Part shown: positions 1-10,340 of the stretch, piece by piece
How the letters are laid out: each line of letters begins with the position of its first letter
Position numbering within the stretch: the stretch's first letter is position 1
DNA from: Lucinisca nassula
Taxonomy: Eukaryota > Mollusca > Bivalvia > Lucinida > Lucinidae
Assembly: GCA_963580285.1 (NCBI GenBank)
Contig: OY757014.1
Span: forward strand, 17,834,088-17,898,087
DNA: 64,000 nt
Direction of reading: 5' to 3'
The notes under the pieces: model-generated
Told to the model about the DNA's origin: nothing
The model's input: the letters and a program-made list of their open reading frames with translations, nothing else
Database searches by the model: none
Program-made: the position numbers and the translations under genes

Positions 1-1332
1 GGGCGGTTTCGGTGTTCCATTTGATATTCCAGCTTCTCTTTGCTTCTGTTTCAACTTGAGGTCAATCAATCTGTCGATCTCTTCAGCGGTATACAATTTT
101 GGTGCTTCTTTCATATTTGTTTTAACCTGTCGTCTCTGGCCTGACAATTCCTTACTGGAGTCATCTTCAAATTTTACAGATCTCACACGCTGGCTTCTGC
201 CCATGTCGTCTCTTAGACTATTATAGGTCTCCACCATTTCGCGTGCATCATCGATTGTTCTTGGATCTTTCATCCCAACCGCTACAGCTAGCTGTTGGTC
301 ACTGAGACCCCTCAGAAAGTATCTCACATTAATTGTCTCTCTGGTAAACTCGTCTGCTGTTGGATAACCTTTATGAACCAAACGCTTAATATCTGCCGCA
401 TATTCAAGAAGTTTTTCCTTTGGTAATAATTTCCTATTCTCCAGTTCATTAAGGTAGGAAGAGCTAGTACGTTTCTCTCTGAATCTAGATTCAAGCGCCT
501 TTTTCAGTCCCGAAAATGATTCAGTTATGTCCGGTGATAACTGATTAAAGACATATTCAGCTGCCTCTCCACGAAGACTGCTTATCAGTCGGAAATGTTT
601 ATCCGTTTCCGTCCATCCACATGCCAATGCCGTTGAGGAAAACGGTTTGATAAAACTATCCCATGACATCTTACCGTCATAGATTAACTGTCTTGGTAAT
701 GGCACATCATATCTTGTTACTGCTCGTTTTGGTAGCATTCGTTCCCATGGGTCCTCAATAGGCTCTGTTAAAACACCTGGAACATGTATCGAATCACCTC
801 TGTGCCTTCCTGGAGTACTCACAGGCTCACCAAATGTTGTAGTTGTTGCTGTCGATGTTCGCGGCCCCTCATACATCAACTGTCGACTACCATCGTTAGG
901 ATTCGCACCTGAGATTACGAAGGGTGGAGATGGTTGTGACATAATGTCATTCTGAAAATGAGCCCGATTGCCAGCTTCATGTTGGGTAGTCTCGACCATT
1001 TGTCTGTAGGTCCGCATTCTCTCTTCCATGCTCTTTATAACTTCATCTTTCTCGCGGCACACCTCCGACAGCTTCTCTTGGCAGGTACTCAAAATATGTT
1101 CACGTTCTTGCTTACTTAACTCTTCCTGCCGTCTCAACAATTCGGATAATTTTGTGCTGTCGGACAAGGACTGCATTCTGGTTTCAACAATTTGCTTGTC
1201 TGCATAAACCAACTTTTCACGAAGCTCTTGAAGCTCTTCTTCCATCCGTTCCATACGAGAACTTTGAATTTCTTCCAACTCTGTGACGTTGGCTTCTTTC
1301 TCTCTGTCTGCAGCTGCTTTCTTTGGACCCAT
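1..1332 (-). CDS. gag: Gag-like polyprotein of an LTR retrotransposon, 3' end off the window
   Basis: An uninterrupted minus-strand frame starts at ATG 1332 and stays open to base 1 (444 codons), so the end lies outside the window. It begins MGPKKAAADREKEANV. Residues about 15-115 are charged and heptad-like (predicted coiled coil). A Ser/Pro/Thr-rich linker follows. From about residue 215 comes a capsid-like region with W224 in WDSFIKPF, LRGEAAEYVF around residue 254 and YFLRGLSD near 345; this W...LRG.A layout is typical of Ty3-type retrotransposon Gag. No zinc knuckle is reached before the edge. An in-frame stop lies just upstream at 1336-1338. Gag forms the particle that packages element RNA. 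The LTR, primer site and two small ORFs upstream on the same strand support the call. Pol should lie to the left. Confidence 0.8.
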   Translation of the reverse strand, partial: MGPKKAAADREKEANVTELEEIQSSRMERMEEELQELREKLVYADKQIVETRMQSLSDSTKLSELLRRQEELSKQEREHILSTCQEKLSEVCREKDEVIKSMEERMRTYRQMVETTQHEAGNRAHFQNDIMSQPSPPFVISGANPNDGSRQLMYEGPRTSTATTTTFGEPVSTPGRHRGDSIHVPGVLTEPIEDPWERMLPKRAVTRYDVPLPRQLIYDGKMSWDSFIKPFSSTALACGWTETDKHFRLISSLRGEAAEYVFNQLSPDITESFSGLKKALESRFREKRTSSSYLNELENRKLLPKEKLLEYAADIKRLVHKGYPTADEFTRETINVRYFLRGLSDQQLAVAVGMKDPRTIDDAREMVETYNSLRDDMGRSQRVRSVKFEDDSSKELSGQRRQVKTNMKEAPKLYTAEEIDRLIDLKLKQKQREAGISNGTPKPP

Positions 1333-1392
1333 ATTTTATTTTATATACACTAAACACGGTGCAAGTAATTTAATTCAATAAAGGAAGTCCAC

Positions 1393-1635
1393 TTACTCAA
1401 GCTTAAAAACGGCAGGAGGTTCTTCGCTATCGGATTTAGTCAAAGCAAATTTAAGTTTTTCAATTTCAAGTTGTAACTTTTCAATCTTTGAAGTAAAGGC
1501 AGATTTAAGGTTGCACAGCACTTCTGATAAGTTCTTATCCTGCCTTTGAAGATGTTCTATTAAATTTGATTTCTCTAATTCAATTTGTTTAATTGTTTCT
1601 TCCAAATCTTTAATTTCTTCTCTAAAGTCACTCAT
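1393..1635 (-). CDS. Small coiled-coil ORF between the leader ORF and gag
   Basis: An 80-residue frame beginning MSDFREEIKDLEETIKQ, almost entirely Lys/Glu/Leu heptads, so a coiled coil is the only structural prediction. It starts 18 nt after the preceding ORF's stop and ends 60 nt before the gag start, in the same frame as both. Its function is unknown. It may be an accessory protein of the retroelement or a leader piece of Gag separated by stop codons. No family was recognised. Confidence 0.55.
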   Translation of the reverse strand: MSDFREEIKDLEETIKQIELEKSNLIEHLQRQDKNLSEVLCNLKSAFTSKIEKLQLEIEKLKFALTKSDSEEPPAVFKLE

Positions 1636-1653
1636 TTTGCAGACTGTCAGTAA

Positions 1654-2037
1654 TTACACCCAGGAAGACTTCTCACCTCCTTGACCAGCTTTTGATTCCT
1701 TTTTGGACGTATCCTCTTCTTTTATCCCTTGTTTTAAACCAACAATTTGAAGTTCTAATTGTTCGATAATTTTGTCTTTCTCACTTTTAATGTCCAGAGC
1801 GAGTTTTCTGTATGTTTCAATCAGTTTCATACTACAAGCATCATGCTCTTCTATCTGTCGCAAAACACGATCTGTTTCATTTTCAGCTTTTATAAGTCTT
1901 GTATCTATTTCGCTTATTCTGTCTTGAAGAGACTTAATTTCCACTAAAACAGAGTCTTGAACTGGTTCACCAGACACATTGGTATTTGTTGCAGAATCTT
2001 TCATTAATGGTCGTGGTCTACTACTTACATTTCCCAT
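1654..2037 (-). CDS. Leader ORF with N-myristoylation-type start and coiled coil
   Basis: A 127-residue frame chosen to start at ATG 2037 because this gives MGNVSSRPRP, which matches the N-myristoylation pattern (Gly2, Ser6). A GTG-start extension to 2130 would run through the primer-binding site into the LTR and is less likely. Residues about 30-105 are heptad-rich. The C-terminus is Lys/Glu/Gly-rich (residues KAGQGGEKSSWV). It is the first ORF after the LTR. A myristoylated N-terminus is how many retroviral Gags reach the membrane; here that role is inference. Confidence 0.55.
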   Translation of the reverse strand: MGNVSSRPRPLMKDSATNTNVSGEPVQDSVLVEIKSLQDRISEIDTRLIKAENETDRVLRQIEEHDACSMKLIETYRKLALDIKSEKDKIIEQLELQIVGLKQGIKEEDTSKKESKAGQGGEKSSWV

Positions 2038-2090
2038 TACACAATCAGTAAATCCAAAACAACAGTATCCAGAGCGTGTTAAAGTAAGTA

Positions 2091-2108
2091 TCCCACCGCT
2101 GTTCACCA
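2091..2108 (-). promoter_or_regulatory. Putative tRNA primer-binding site
   Basis: On the minus strand TGGTGAACAGCGGTGGGA begins two bases after a CA-ending LTR edge. Its complement ends in CACCA and resembles the 3' end of a Leu- or Ser-type tRNA, as expected for minus-strand priming. Confidence 0.6.
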
Positions 2109-2241
2109 ATTGTAACGGATTTTCCCCCACAACCCGTTTTGTTGGATGTTATTATTTAACGTTCAAATGCTGCCACCAGGCCATTTAGGCCAAAACTTGG
2201 TTCAGGAAATAATGAGTTACTCTCATAGATTTCTATATAAG

Positions 2242-2247
2242 TTTATT
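2242..2247 (-). terminator. Poly(A) signal in LTR
   Basis: AATAAA on the minus strand between the TATA box and the LTR inner edge, consistent with the R/U5 border. Confidence 0.45.
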
Positions 2248-2445
2248 GGACATATAATCAGCTATCGCAGTGTCTCAAACAAACATATAAAGTCAATTTC
2301 ATTAAATTTCCATATTCTTACAATTTTGCTTTTTAAATTTGGAGAATAAAGTCTAAAAGTCTAACAGTTCCCCTAGAGTCAAACGACCACCAAACCGGTA
2401 CACTTTTCAAAACCAAACAAGTGACCCTCTTAACGATTTGCTTTC

Positions 2446-2455
2446 CCTTTTTATA
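2446..2455 (-). promoter_or_regulatory. TATA box in LTR
   Basis: CTATAAAAAG on the minus strand, correctly oriented and about 345 bp before the primer site. It is a likely core promoter for the retroelement transcript. Confidence 0.5.
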
Positions 2456-2995
2456 GTGTCACAAATCGGAAGCCCGCGATTTCCGGTTTTGGCGCCCGTT
2501 CGCCCGAAAGACCGATAGACAATAAATCATCGGACTATTGGAACACATGATAAAATCCAGGAGCTGCCCAACAATAGCTAATTAAATTATCGGACATCTC
2601 CGAAATGAATCCATCATGAGTACAGAGCACAGAAAAATCTAACAGAACCACACATGCAAGAATGGAGCGCAGTATACCTGAATGAAACAACATACTATCT
2701 AATTATATCCCGACAGGCCTCAGCTGTTACCCGCTGACAGCTAGTATTCTTTTTGTCTATCAGACGGGTTCCCGATAAGATTTCGGTTGCCCGAAAGAAC
2801 CGCAAATAACTTTACGGGTTTTGATAAAGAAGCAATTAACCGCGGCCCCGCTACAAGTGATAAAACAAATCACTCGAACGAGCCCGACACCCGTTACGGG
2901 CCACCCGAAAGTGCCCGAAAACCCGAAAATAATGGGTGAATTTAATAAGAAATATCACACAAAGTGAAATTTCATCACAAAACATATGCACTTTC

Positions 2996-3393
2996 AGCAA
3001 ACAGTGTAAACCCAGATCAGACGCCGCGTTTCTTAGCGCAAAAAGCCGACCTCGGCAGCTCAGTCGGATGCGCGTCTCACTGGTGATCAGGAGGACGCGG
3101 GTTCGACACCTGCCGGGGACGACAACATTCTTTCGTGGAGATTGATCATGAAATCTTTTCTACTGTCGTTCTCTTCCTTCCGCTGATTCAAGAAGGGCAG
3201 TTGTCATTTTCTGGCGAAAGAATGTGCACTGTACTGTTTAACCGTTTACGCATAAGCCTGCCTAGGAAAAGTGTGGATAGGTCAACTGGCCGGCTCAGAA
3301 TGACCTAAAAATGTTGACTGGGCCGTTAAACCCCAAAACAAACAAACAAAACAAATCTTGTCGCAATAAAGGACCGCTAGGCATATATGTTAA
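2996..3393. mobile_element. MITE-3 fragment split by SINE-A
   Basis: The left piece AAACAGTGTAAACCCAGATC and the right piece GGACCGCTAGGCATATATG match the hairpin and end of MITE-3 (compare 61926-62144 and 62979-63084). A SINE-A copy separates them. The right half of the hairpin is missing. Confidence 0.55.
3046..3360 (+). mobile_element. SINE-A copy 1 (tRNA-derived)
   Basis: The head contains an A-box-like GGCAGCTCAGTCGGATGCG and a B-box GGTTCGACACC. The body matches copies at 31096 and 53322. The tail has TGTTGACTGGGCCGTTAAACC followed by AAACAAACAAAC. The flanks CGCAAAAAG and CGCAATAAAG look like a target-site duplication. SINEs are pol III-transcribed and moved by a LINE in trans. Confidence 0.85.
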
Positions 3394-3394
3394 A

Positions 3395-3520
3395 GTTTTT
3401 TTTATTTATTTTACGGCCCTTTCAAGATTATTTCACATTTCGAAAGCACCTGGCCTTCCGCTGCAGAACTTGGCGTCTCACATGGACCCGATCCAGGCTC
3501 GAACCACAACGGTGAGTTAA
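3395..3520 (-). mobile_element. SINE-C fragment
   Basis: Matches the fuller copy at 20879-21088 in reverse: ACGGCCCTTTCAAGATTATT at the tail, then AACTTGGCGTCTCACATG and GGCTCGAACCACAACGGTGA. The tRNA-like head is mostly missing. Confidence 0.6.
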
Positions 3521-3903
3521 AGTCGGCATATCAAAATGATCTCAAGTCTGAAGCAGTTATTTCCCTTACACCAACGGATGTGATTGAGATGTTTTCTGTT
3601 CATAAGCACCATTGATATTAGGCAATTTGAAACGAAAGCAAGAAATCTATGCGTTGTTTTGAATATGGTGGTGTTTTTTTTTTTTTTGTTATCGTTTTTA
3701 ATTTATTTGTAATTTGTTTAAGATGTTCAGGTTCTGCGCGAAATAATATTTTACCGTTCATCTCTCATAATTTAGATCTTTTAGATTTTTTTTTATGTCA
3801 TGAAAATGTCTTACTTAAGGTAATTTTGCATGCAATAGTTTCCATACAAAAGACAGACGAAAACAATAAAATCATTAATACAATAGATATATATAATGCT
3901 GAG
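3521..3903. other. Unassigned AT-rich stretch
   Basis: Nothing recognised. Short T-runs and an A/T-rich frame without coding character. Confidence 0.5.
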
Positions 3904-4380
3904 GGCCCCGCCTATCGGCGCTTGGAGAAATAGAGTTGGCTGCTTCCATGCACAGCTGAAACCGACCGCACGTAAGCACTGTTTAACCGTTTTGAAGGGT
4001 CTAAGCTAGCCAACCCAAGCAAAGTGGTGCGACTCTGACCGTCAGTGCATATGAACCCTAATGGTGGCACGGTTTAACTGGGCGGGACTTGGGCTTGATA
4101 ATGTCATTTCGTCGCTGGAAGTAACCTCCAAAATGGCATAATTAGTGTTGATGGAGTCATTAACCCATTTAGTACCGGAAACCCCAAAACGGGTACCCAG
4201 ATCAGGTCTTATCAGGGCCAACACTGTTTGCAACAAGTTCAGCTATTTTCCCAATAGTTTTTGAAGAAAACACAACCTGACACCCCTAAATTTTGAAATG
4301 GACATACTTATAACATAAGGTGGAAGATTCCATTTGGTACAAAAAGGGTTAAACTTCAGTTCAAACAAACAAACAAAATC
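3904..4380 (+). mobile_element. SINE-B copy 1, old, interrupted by MITE-2
   Basis: A diverged SINE-B: the head resembles CCCCGCCTATCGGCGCTTGG, the middle GGTCTAAGCTAGCC, the end AGTGTTGATGGAGTCATTAA. The tail resumes after the MITE as TTAAACTTCAGTTCAAACAA followed by AACAAAC. The TTAA within the SINE tail was the insertion target. Confidence 0.75.
4164..4348. mobile_element. MITE-2 copy (TTAA-type) in a SINE tail
   Basis: Starts CCCATTTAGTACC and ends GGTACAAAAAGGG, imperfect inverted repeats flanked by TTAA at 4160-4163 and 4349-4352. It carries a degenerate half of the shared internal hairpin (CAGATCAGG...CAACACTGTTTGC). TTAA target duplication with CCC-starting ends is the piggyBac hallmark. 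It is non-autonomous. Confidence 0.75.
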
Positions 4381-6407
4381 TATCATGAATTTGTGTGTCG
4401 ACTGGGAATCCAACTATCTAGTTTGCATAAAATAGATACGTGCAAAAATCACAAATATTTTGTTTACACAAATGTGCACTTGAGAAAGAGTTTCAAAATT
4501 ACTTTCGTCTAACATGATTTGCATAAGTTTGTATAAAACATGCAAATCGATTCCGGAAGTACCAGATCAGTGTTGAAAAGAAGGATAATGTCGACGGTAG
4601 ATAATCGCTTAATTTGGCGTTATTACGTAGTGTCAGTAATTAAAACCGATTCACATATTTACTCAACTTATTTTTCTATGAATTTCTTGTACAAACCTTT
4701 TGGAAAACCGTTTTCAGTTGCCATTTAAACAAACAAATGAGTCGTCTGGCACGTGGCTGGTACCGCGAAAATCAAGTTCACGACAGCTCTACAAACCTGA
4801 CAATCTTCAATTCATTGGTATGAATAAATCCTTCATCTATTGCTGCATTAGCTTTTTTTTTCCCCAAAGAATAATGGGAAATAATAAAACAAGTTGGCTT
4901 CTTTAAAAAGAATCCAAAGGAAAGGTCTGCTGCTGTCTAGTCAGCAGAATGAACAGAGCATTATCACAATAGAAATGATAATACTAATAAACATAATAAT
5001 AATAATAAACGTGCGTAATGTTTGTCTTTTGCAAACACGACCAACCCTTAACTATTCGCTTTAGAACCTTAAAATCAAGAATGATCAAATACCACTGTCA
5101 TTTGGTGAATCGCTTTTATTTTTCAATAGCAGTCATACTTAAAACTAAGATGAGAAATTCTAAAGTTGTATAATTTGCATTTCCTGTTTTTAAACTTCGT
5201 TTTAGCTGAGACCTCAAAAAAATTCAGTGGTAGAATTGGCAACTACACCAATAGCTGTCATACGTCTTGCCAGCGAAAGGCAAGGAAAAAAATAGAGAAA
5301 TTGGCCACGGGTCATGGATACCATCGGCAGATGCAACCATGTATTTCAAAGCACAATTTTTAAGTTTAAGACCTTGATCTCAATTTCTAAATAGTAAGAT
5401 TTTGACCTTGATCTGCTGACAGCAGTATATTTTCTGCACCCATAAAAGTGTCTACATATCAACCCTAACCGTAGGTTGTAAAACCACAACAATACAAAAA
5501 CTTTAACATGACTATCACAATCAAAGTTCAAAGTGTGCGATCTTGGCAGCAGAAGTCAAATCAGTGTTACTGTAATTTGTCAGATGTCAAGTAATACCAC
5601 ATATCAACTTCCAATAACATAAAAGATAGAGATCAAATGTTTTACATAAACAAGTCACTGTTACCTTTACCTTCTGTGTCAGCTGGAGCAGCAGCCACGT
5701 GACTGTAACTATACATTGTCTGCTGTTAATTATAATATATCATACAAAACCCCGATCAACACCATGAATGCAAAAACTATACAATGACCATTCTATTTAT
5801 GCGACCATGACCTTCTTTCAGCAGCAGCAGCAGCCACATAACTGGAACACTACTCTATACGTTTCTATTTAAAAATAATACCCGTTAGGCATTATAAGTT
5901 CACACTGCAAAGTTAAAGGAAATAAAATAAATCTGGAAATTACCAATATCGCTATATATCCTAATAACTGGCGCTAGCCAAACCCGGGCACTTGACTCAG
6001 GAGTGTGACCGACTCATGTTTAAGGCAATGCCAACGAAATACGATATTCCAAATAAAAATGTATTAGACAAGTGATTAGCAAGATATTAGATTTAAAGCA
6101 AAACTTTGAAGTTAAGTGTTGACGGACGTCCACATGTTCTCACCAAACAGTCAATATGTGACTTTTCGTAGACAGGACAGATCGTTATGTGTCACTTTTT
6201 GTGTGACAGCCACTTAAAAAGCTATTCTCATGAAATGAGCGTTAAATTGATAGAATGTATGGCGGAAAAAACTGCAAGTGACTGTATCGCAATAATTCTA
6301 TAGAAACCAGTTAACAATCATTTCTTGGGCCAAGACAGACAGAAGGACATACAGATGGAAGAAAAACAGACACAGGACGAAAACTATATACAGATCAACA
6401 TTCTTCT
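4381..6407. other. Unassigned AT-rich intergenic stretch
   Basis: No gene or clear element. It holds a short AAT microsatellite (about 4984-5010) and two loosely similar patches containing CAGCAGCAGCCAC (about 5680-5710 and 5818-5850). Frames are short and uncharacteristic. Confidence 0.5.
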
Positions 6408-7790
6408 CATGCCGGGGGAAATTATCAGAATATTCCTAGCGGTTTGAAAGTTATATGTCCATCATCAGCTGGTGAAAAATTTGCCTCGGCGAGGCTATTT
6501 ATTTAAAAAATATTGCATTAAACAAATTGGGTAGGTCATGCCAATATACATCTTCATGCCAAAATAATTGGAATATACCTTGCGGATAATATATCTAAAA
6601 TCAGTTTGTTATTATTTTATCCCGGAGAGGCTATCAATATCAAGAAATTTGGCATTAAACAATATAATTAATTAGTTCTTGTCAATATATATCTACCGGC
6701 AAAAACTTATCAAAATATTTCTTGCGGGTTGGAAGTTTTAACGTCTATGTCAGTTTGTGAAATTTTTGCCTCAGCGAGGCTAATTATAAAGATATCAGCC
6801 TTTAGACAAACTCATTTGTTTGGTCTTGTCATTCTCTCTGCATGCCAAACTTAACAAAACTAGAATCGCGCAGTCGATGGCACGCCATTGCATATCCCCA
6901 CACCACTACATAATCTACTCATCATGTCGTTCGCTTTGATATGTTACACGACCATGTTCTGGAAATTTTGATTTTTGAACCCCGCGGGCCCCACCCCCCA
7001 CCCCTGGGCTCACCCCTAGGGGTGTGATCGAAATTCCGAAAATGTCATGCACTCTCCAGACCAAAGATCTATCAGTTCCCAAAGTTTCAAGTTTCTATCT
7101 GCAACCGTCTAGGAGGAGTTATTCGGTAAGACGGACGGACTGACAGACAGACGTACGTTCGTACGGATGGACGGACGAATACAATTACAATAGCCCCATT
7201 TTTCTTTGAAAAGCGTGGGGATAATAATCCTACTGTTGGCTTGGCCAGGCTTCTTGTGAAGAAATCAAGCATTATGATGAGGCCTAATTGGTCACTTATG
7301 AGGCCTTATTGGCCGAAACTAGCTAGTCTGGCCCAGAAAACATATACATTCCATATTTTCCAGCTCTGTGGTGAATTCCTTGCTTCCAAAGTAAACCCTT
7401 TCAAGAACATATTAGACAGTCTTGTCAATATACATCTGTTTACCAAATCTCATCAAAATAAAACTTATATACCTGCAATCAGTTTGTGAATATTTTACCT
7501 TGGCAATGCCATTTATATAAAGAAATCGGGCATTAAACAACATTGTTGACTATATCTTATCAATATATATCTGTTTGCCGAAAAATTGTATAAAATATTT
7601 CTTACGGTTTGAAATTTATACGACGGTGCAAGTTAGTGGGAAATTGCCTCGGTGAGGCTATTTATAAAGAAACCAAGCATTAGACAATCTCACTGGTAAG
7701 GTCTTGTCAATATGTATCTGCATTCAGTTTATGAAAATGTTGCCTCGGCCATGCCAGAAATCTGGCATTAGACTGCTGGTGGTGCTGCTT
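6408..7790. repeat. Degenerate ~150-bp tandem repeat
   Basis: Recurring landmarks in fixed order: GCCTCGGCGAGGCTATTTAT, then GCATTAAACAA, then CTTGTCAATATATATCTG, then AAAATATTTCTTGCGG, then a variant of CAGTTTGTGAAAAT. About six or seven units, strongly diverged, interrupted at 6856-7230 by another element. Confidence 0.75.
6856..7230 (+). mobile_element. Hairpin-ended non-autonomous element inside the 150-bp repeat
   Basis: Starts AACTAGAATCGCGCAGTCG. Near its end are clustered GACGGACGGACTGACAGACA motifs and the hairpin TAGCCCCATTTTTCTTTGAA with AAGCGTGGGG. The ends resemble those of the element at 57195-58780. It interrupts the tandem repeat cleanly. Possibly Helitron-like; class unproven. 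Confidence 0.55.
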
Positions 7791-8040
7791 GACATAGTCT
7801 TGGAGCTGCCTTCTTGGTTCTGGCTGGGAGCTGGACTGCGCAGATCCTAATGTGAAACGACAGTGACACTCTGGTGCTGAAGGCCTGTGATCACCTCAGG
7901 AATCCCATGAAGTCAGCATGACTTAAAGAAAGCCACAAGTGGCTCCGGAAGTACTCTTTCATAAATCCAGACATGTTGTGATATCGATCTGGACTAGCTG
8001 CTCAAGAGCTGAAGAGAATAATGATGATGATGGCATGGCA
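7791..8040 (+). mobile_element. Possible LINE 3' end with ATG-rich tail
   Basis: Ends GAAGAGAATAATGATGATGA and is preceded by sequence of higher GC than its surroundings. A simple TGA/ATG tail is typical of 5'-truncated LINE ends. No coding match could be confirmed. Confidence 0.3.
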
Positions 8041-8750
8041 ACGTTCGTTCGTTCAAGCTAAGGCATTTTACGTCTGCCAGGGTCGAGCGGACAGAACTCC
8101 ATAGCTCCACAGCGAGACGTAAGTTATGTGCTTCTGGGCTGCGAATCGCGGCAGTCTGTCCAACAAGAGTTAATCGCGTTGGACTGCCTGTGCCCTACCG
8201 AGTAAAGTGAAGCACTGCCAGTTTTAGAAATTTGAATGCCAGTCTTAATTGAGTCAAAAATGTAGAGTAATCATTGACAAATCGGTTGCAGATCGCGATT
8301 TCTCTACTGTGCTCGAGAGCAGAAAGTAGGCCAATGGTGCTCTCTTTTGGGGTCGCACGATTTTGGCCATCGGACTTGGGCTGCAAATGAAGCATGCCTT
8401 TGCAAGTTTCCATAGAGAAACAAGCGGCTAGTGGTCCAGGAAGAAGACTTGTCGCTAAACAGAAGTGGAGGCAATGATCAGGAATCGATACAATTCACAG
8501 CTCCAAGTCATATTCCCAACCAGCAGGCAGGATGAGTGTGCAATGATCCAGATGTTGGTACAAGCCCTCAGCATCTACCGGCTTGGTAATGCAGAAGTGC
8601 TGCTTGTAGAACCACAAAGCTCCTCGAACTCATCGATCCCCGCAGCCGATGACCTGGATCCGTACAAAATGCTGTTCTCTAAATGTGACTGTGGCCTAAC
8701 TTGTACACGTACGTGCAACACACTATACCATGCCTAGGCGCCCTCATTAA
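8041..8750. other. Unassigned, with a short element-E remnant
   Basis: Mostly unrecognised. At 8464-8497 GGCAATGATCAGGAATCGAT and following bases match the reversed 3' end of element E. The frame at 8465-8737 overlaps that remnant and has no family match. Confidence 0.4.
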
Positions 8751-9513
8751 CTTAGATACGAGCATTTAACAACAACTTTAGTCTGCCTGAGCGATCAAAT
8801 TTATTTCCGCGCAGAGTACTTGTTAATACTATTTCGAGTAGTGGCTTTCGGTTACTGGATATCAGTATGTTACATGTAACTGCAATGAAGTTGGGATTAC
8901 AGGGATAACATTAGTTTTCTTATTTTTGTTATAAAACGTAGGTCGCGTTACGCGTTTGAACGACGCTAACAAGGAACAATATATATGTATATTGTATCCG
9001 TGCCACCCATACGAAAGATTACTTGTTCCCGGCGGGCACATGACGTCTATGCAACGTCATACCAACGTTAATACAACGTCATGCCAGTAAAACTGATTAT
9101 ACTGACACAGAAACTGTAGTGACTTTCAGCCTCAGCAATTGATTCGCCAAGGCTGATGAAACACCTTTTTCTCGTTGGAGAAGAGGCAGCTGATTACTTT
9201 CCTTTCCGTTGCATTCTTACTGTGTATCAAATATTTGGTTTGCTCTTCCTGTTGGTGCCATTGGTGTTATGTTTTCTGTGATGTCACCTTTTCTGGCCAT
9301 CTTCATTAGTATATACCGGCCCCGATAACTCAGTTGTAGAGCGTCTGCTTCGGGAATGGGAGGTCACGGGTTCGATCACAGGCCGCGCCATACCAAAGGC
9401 GTAAAAATGGTACTAGGAGCTCTCTTGGCTGACGCTCACATAATCAGGGGTAGTCCTAGGAAGATAAATGAAGGCAGGTAAGTATTTGTAAAAGGATACT
9501 TTGTTTGTCGCAA
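8751..9513 (+). repeat. 763-bp tandem duplication, unit 1
   Basis: Starts CTTAGATACGAGCATTTAAC and matches unit 2 along its whole length with scattered substitutions. Includes a stretch with CCCGGCGGGCACATGACGTC and ends inside a SINE-D-like copy at TTGTTTGTCGCAA. Confidence 0.9.
9316..9513 (+). mobile_element. SINE-D-like copy, cut short by the duplication junction
   Basis: Head CCGGCCCCGATAACTCAG with B-box GGTTCGATCAC. The body continues ...AAAATGGTACTAGGAGCTC. The 3' end is missing because unit 2 starts here. Confidence 0.8.
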
Positions 9514-10276
9514 CTTAGATACGAGCATTTAACAACAACTTTAGTCTGCCTGAGCAATCAAATTTATTTCCGCGCAGAGTACTGGTTAATATTATTTCGA
9601 GTAGTGGTTTTCAGTTACTGGATATCAGTATGTTACATGTTACTACAATGAAGTTGGGATTACAGGGATAACATTAGTTTTCTTATTTTTGTTATAAAAC
9701 GTAGGTCGTGTTACGCGTTTGAACGACGCTAACAAGGAACAATATATATGTATACTGGATCCGTGCCACCCATAAGAAAGATTACTTATTCCCGGCGGGC
9801 ACATGACGTCTATGCAACGTCTTACCAACGTCAATGCAACGTCATGCCAGTAAAATTGATTATACTGACACAGAAACTGTAGTGACTTTCAGCCTCAGCA
9901 ATTGATTCGCCAAGGCTGATAAAACACCTTTTCTCGTTGGAGAAGAGGCAGCTGATTACTTTCCTTTCCGTTGCATTCTTACTGTGTATCAAAAATTTTG
10001 GTTTGCCCTTCCTGTTGGTGTCATTGGTGTTATGTTTTCTGTGATGTCGCCTTTTCTGGCCATCTTCATTAGTATATACCGGCCCCGATAGCTCAGTTGT
10101 AGAGCGTCTGCTTCGGGAATGGGAGGTCGCGGGTTCAATCCCCGGCCGCGCTATACCAAAGGCGTAAAAATGGTACTAGTAGCTCTCTTTGCTGACGCTC
10201 ACATTATCAGGGGTAGTCCTAGGAAGATAAATGAAGGCAGGTAAGTATTTGTTAAAGGATACTTTGTTTGTCGCAA
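9514..10276 (+). repeat. 763-bp tandem duplication, unit 2
   Basis: Direct copy of 8751-9513, exactly 763 bp later, joined head to tail without spacer. Confidence 0.9.
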
Positions 10277-10340
10277 TAAAAGCTTATGCTATTTGTTTCG
10301 GATATGCGACGTTAAATAAAGGTCCTTTATCTTAATCTTC
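10079..10340 (+). mobile_element. SINE-D-like copy with complete 3' end
   Basis: Same tRNA-like head as 9316 (GATAGCTCAGTTGTAGAGCG, B-box GGTTCAATCCC). Unlike unit 1 it continues past the duplication edge to ATATGCGACGTTAAATAAAG, the usual SINE-D tail. Confidence 0.8.

Larger units (their letters stand above)
2111..2898 (-). repeat. Putative 5' LTR
   Basis: The inner edge is well placed: TTACA followed by the primer site. Plus-strand TGTAACGG at 2111 is mirrored by CCGTTACG at 2891-2898, giving imperfect TG..CA-like termini. Inside, on the minus strand, are a TATA box (2446-2455) and then AATAAA (2242-2247), in U3-R-U5 order. The outer edge is uncertain because the terminal A is a G and the other LTR is not in the window. 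Confidence 0.5.

Noticed and set aside
2441..2465. Host-gene promoter
   Set aside because: The TATA box points toward the retroelement ORFs and lies in an LTR-like context with a primer site and poly(A) signal.
8891..8910. I-SceI-like site (TTACAGGGATAACATTAG)
   Set aside because: It shares a core with the homing site but differs at several positions and lies in a tandem duplication with no homing gene.
9316..10150. tRNA genes at SINE-D heads
   Set aside because: The tRNA-like part runs into a conserved SINE body and tail and exists in several copies; cloverleaf pairing is incomplete. The same applies to 20879, 26896, 39735, 52850 and 60985.
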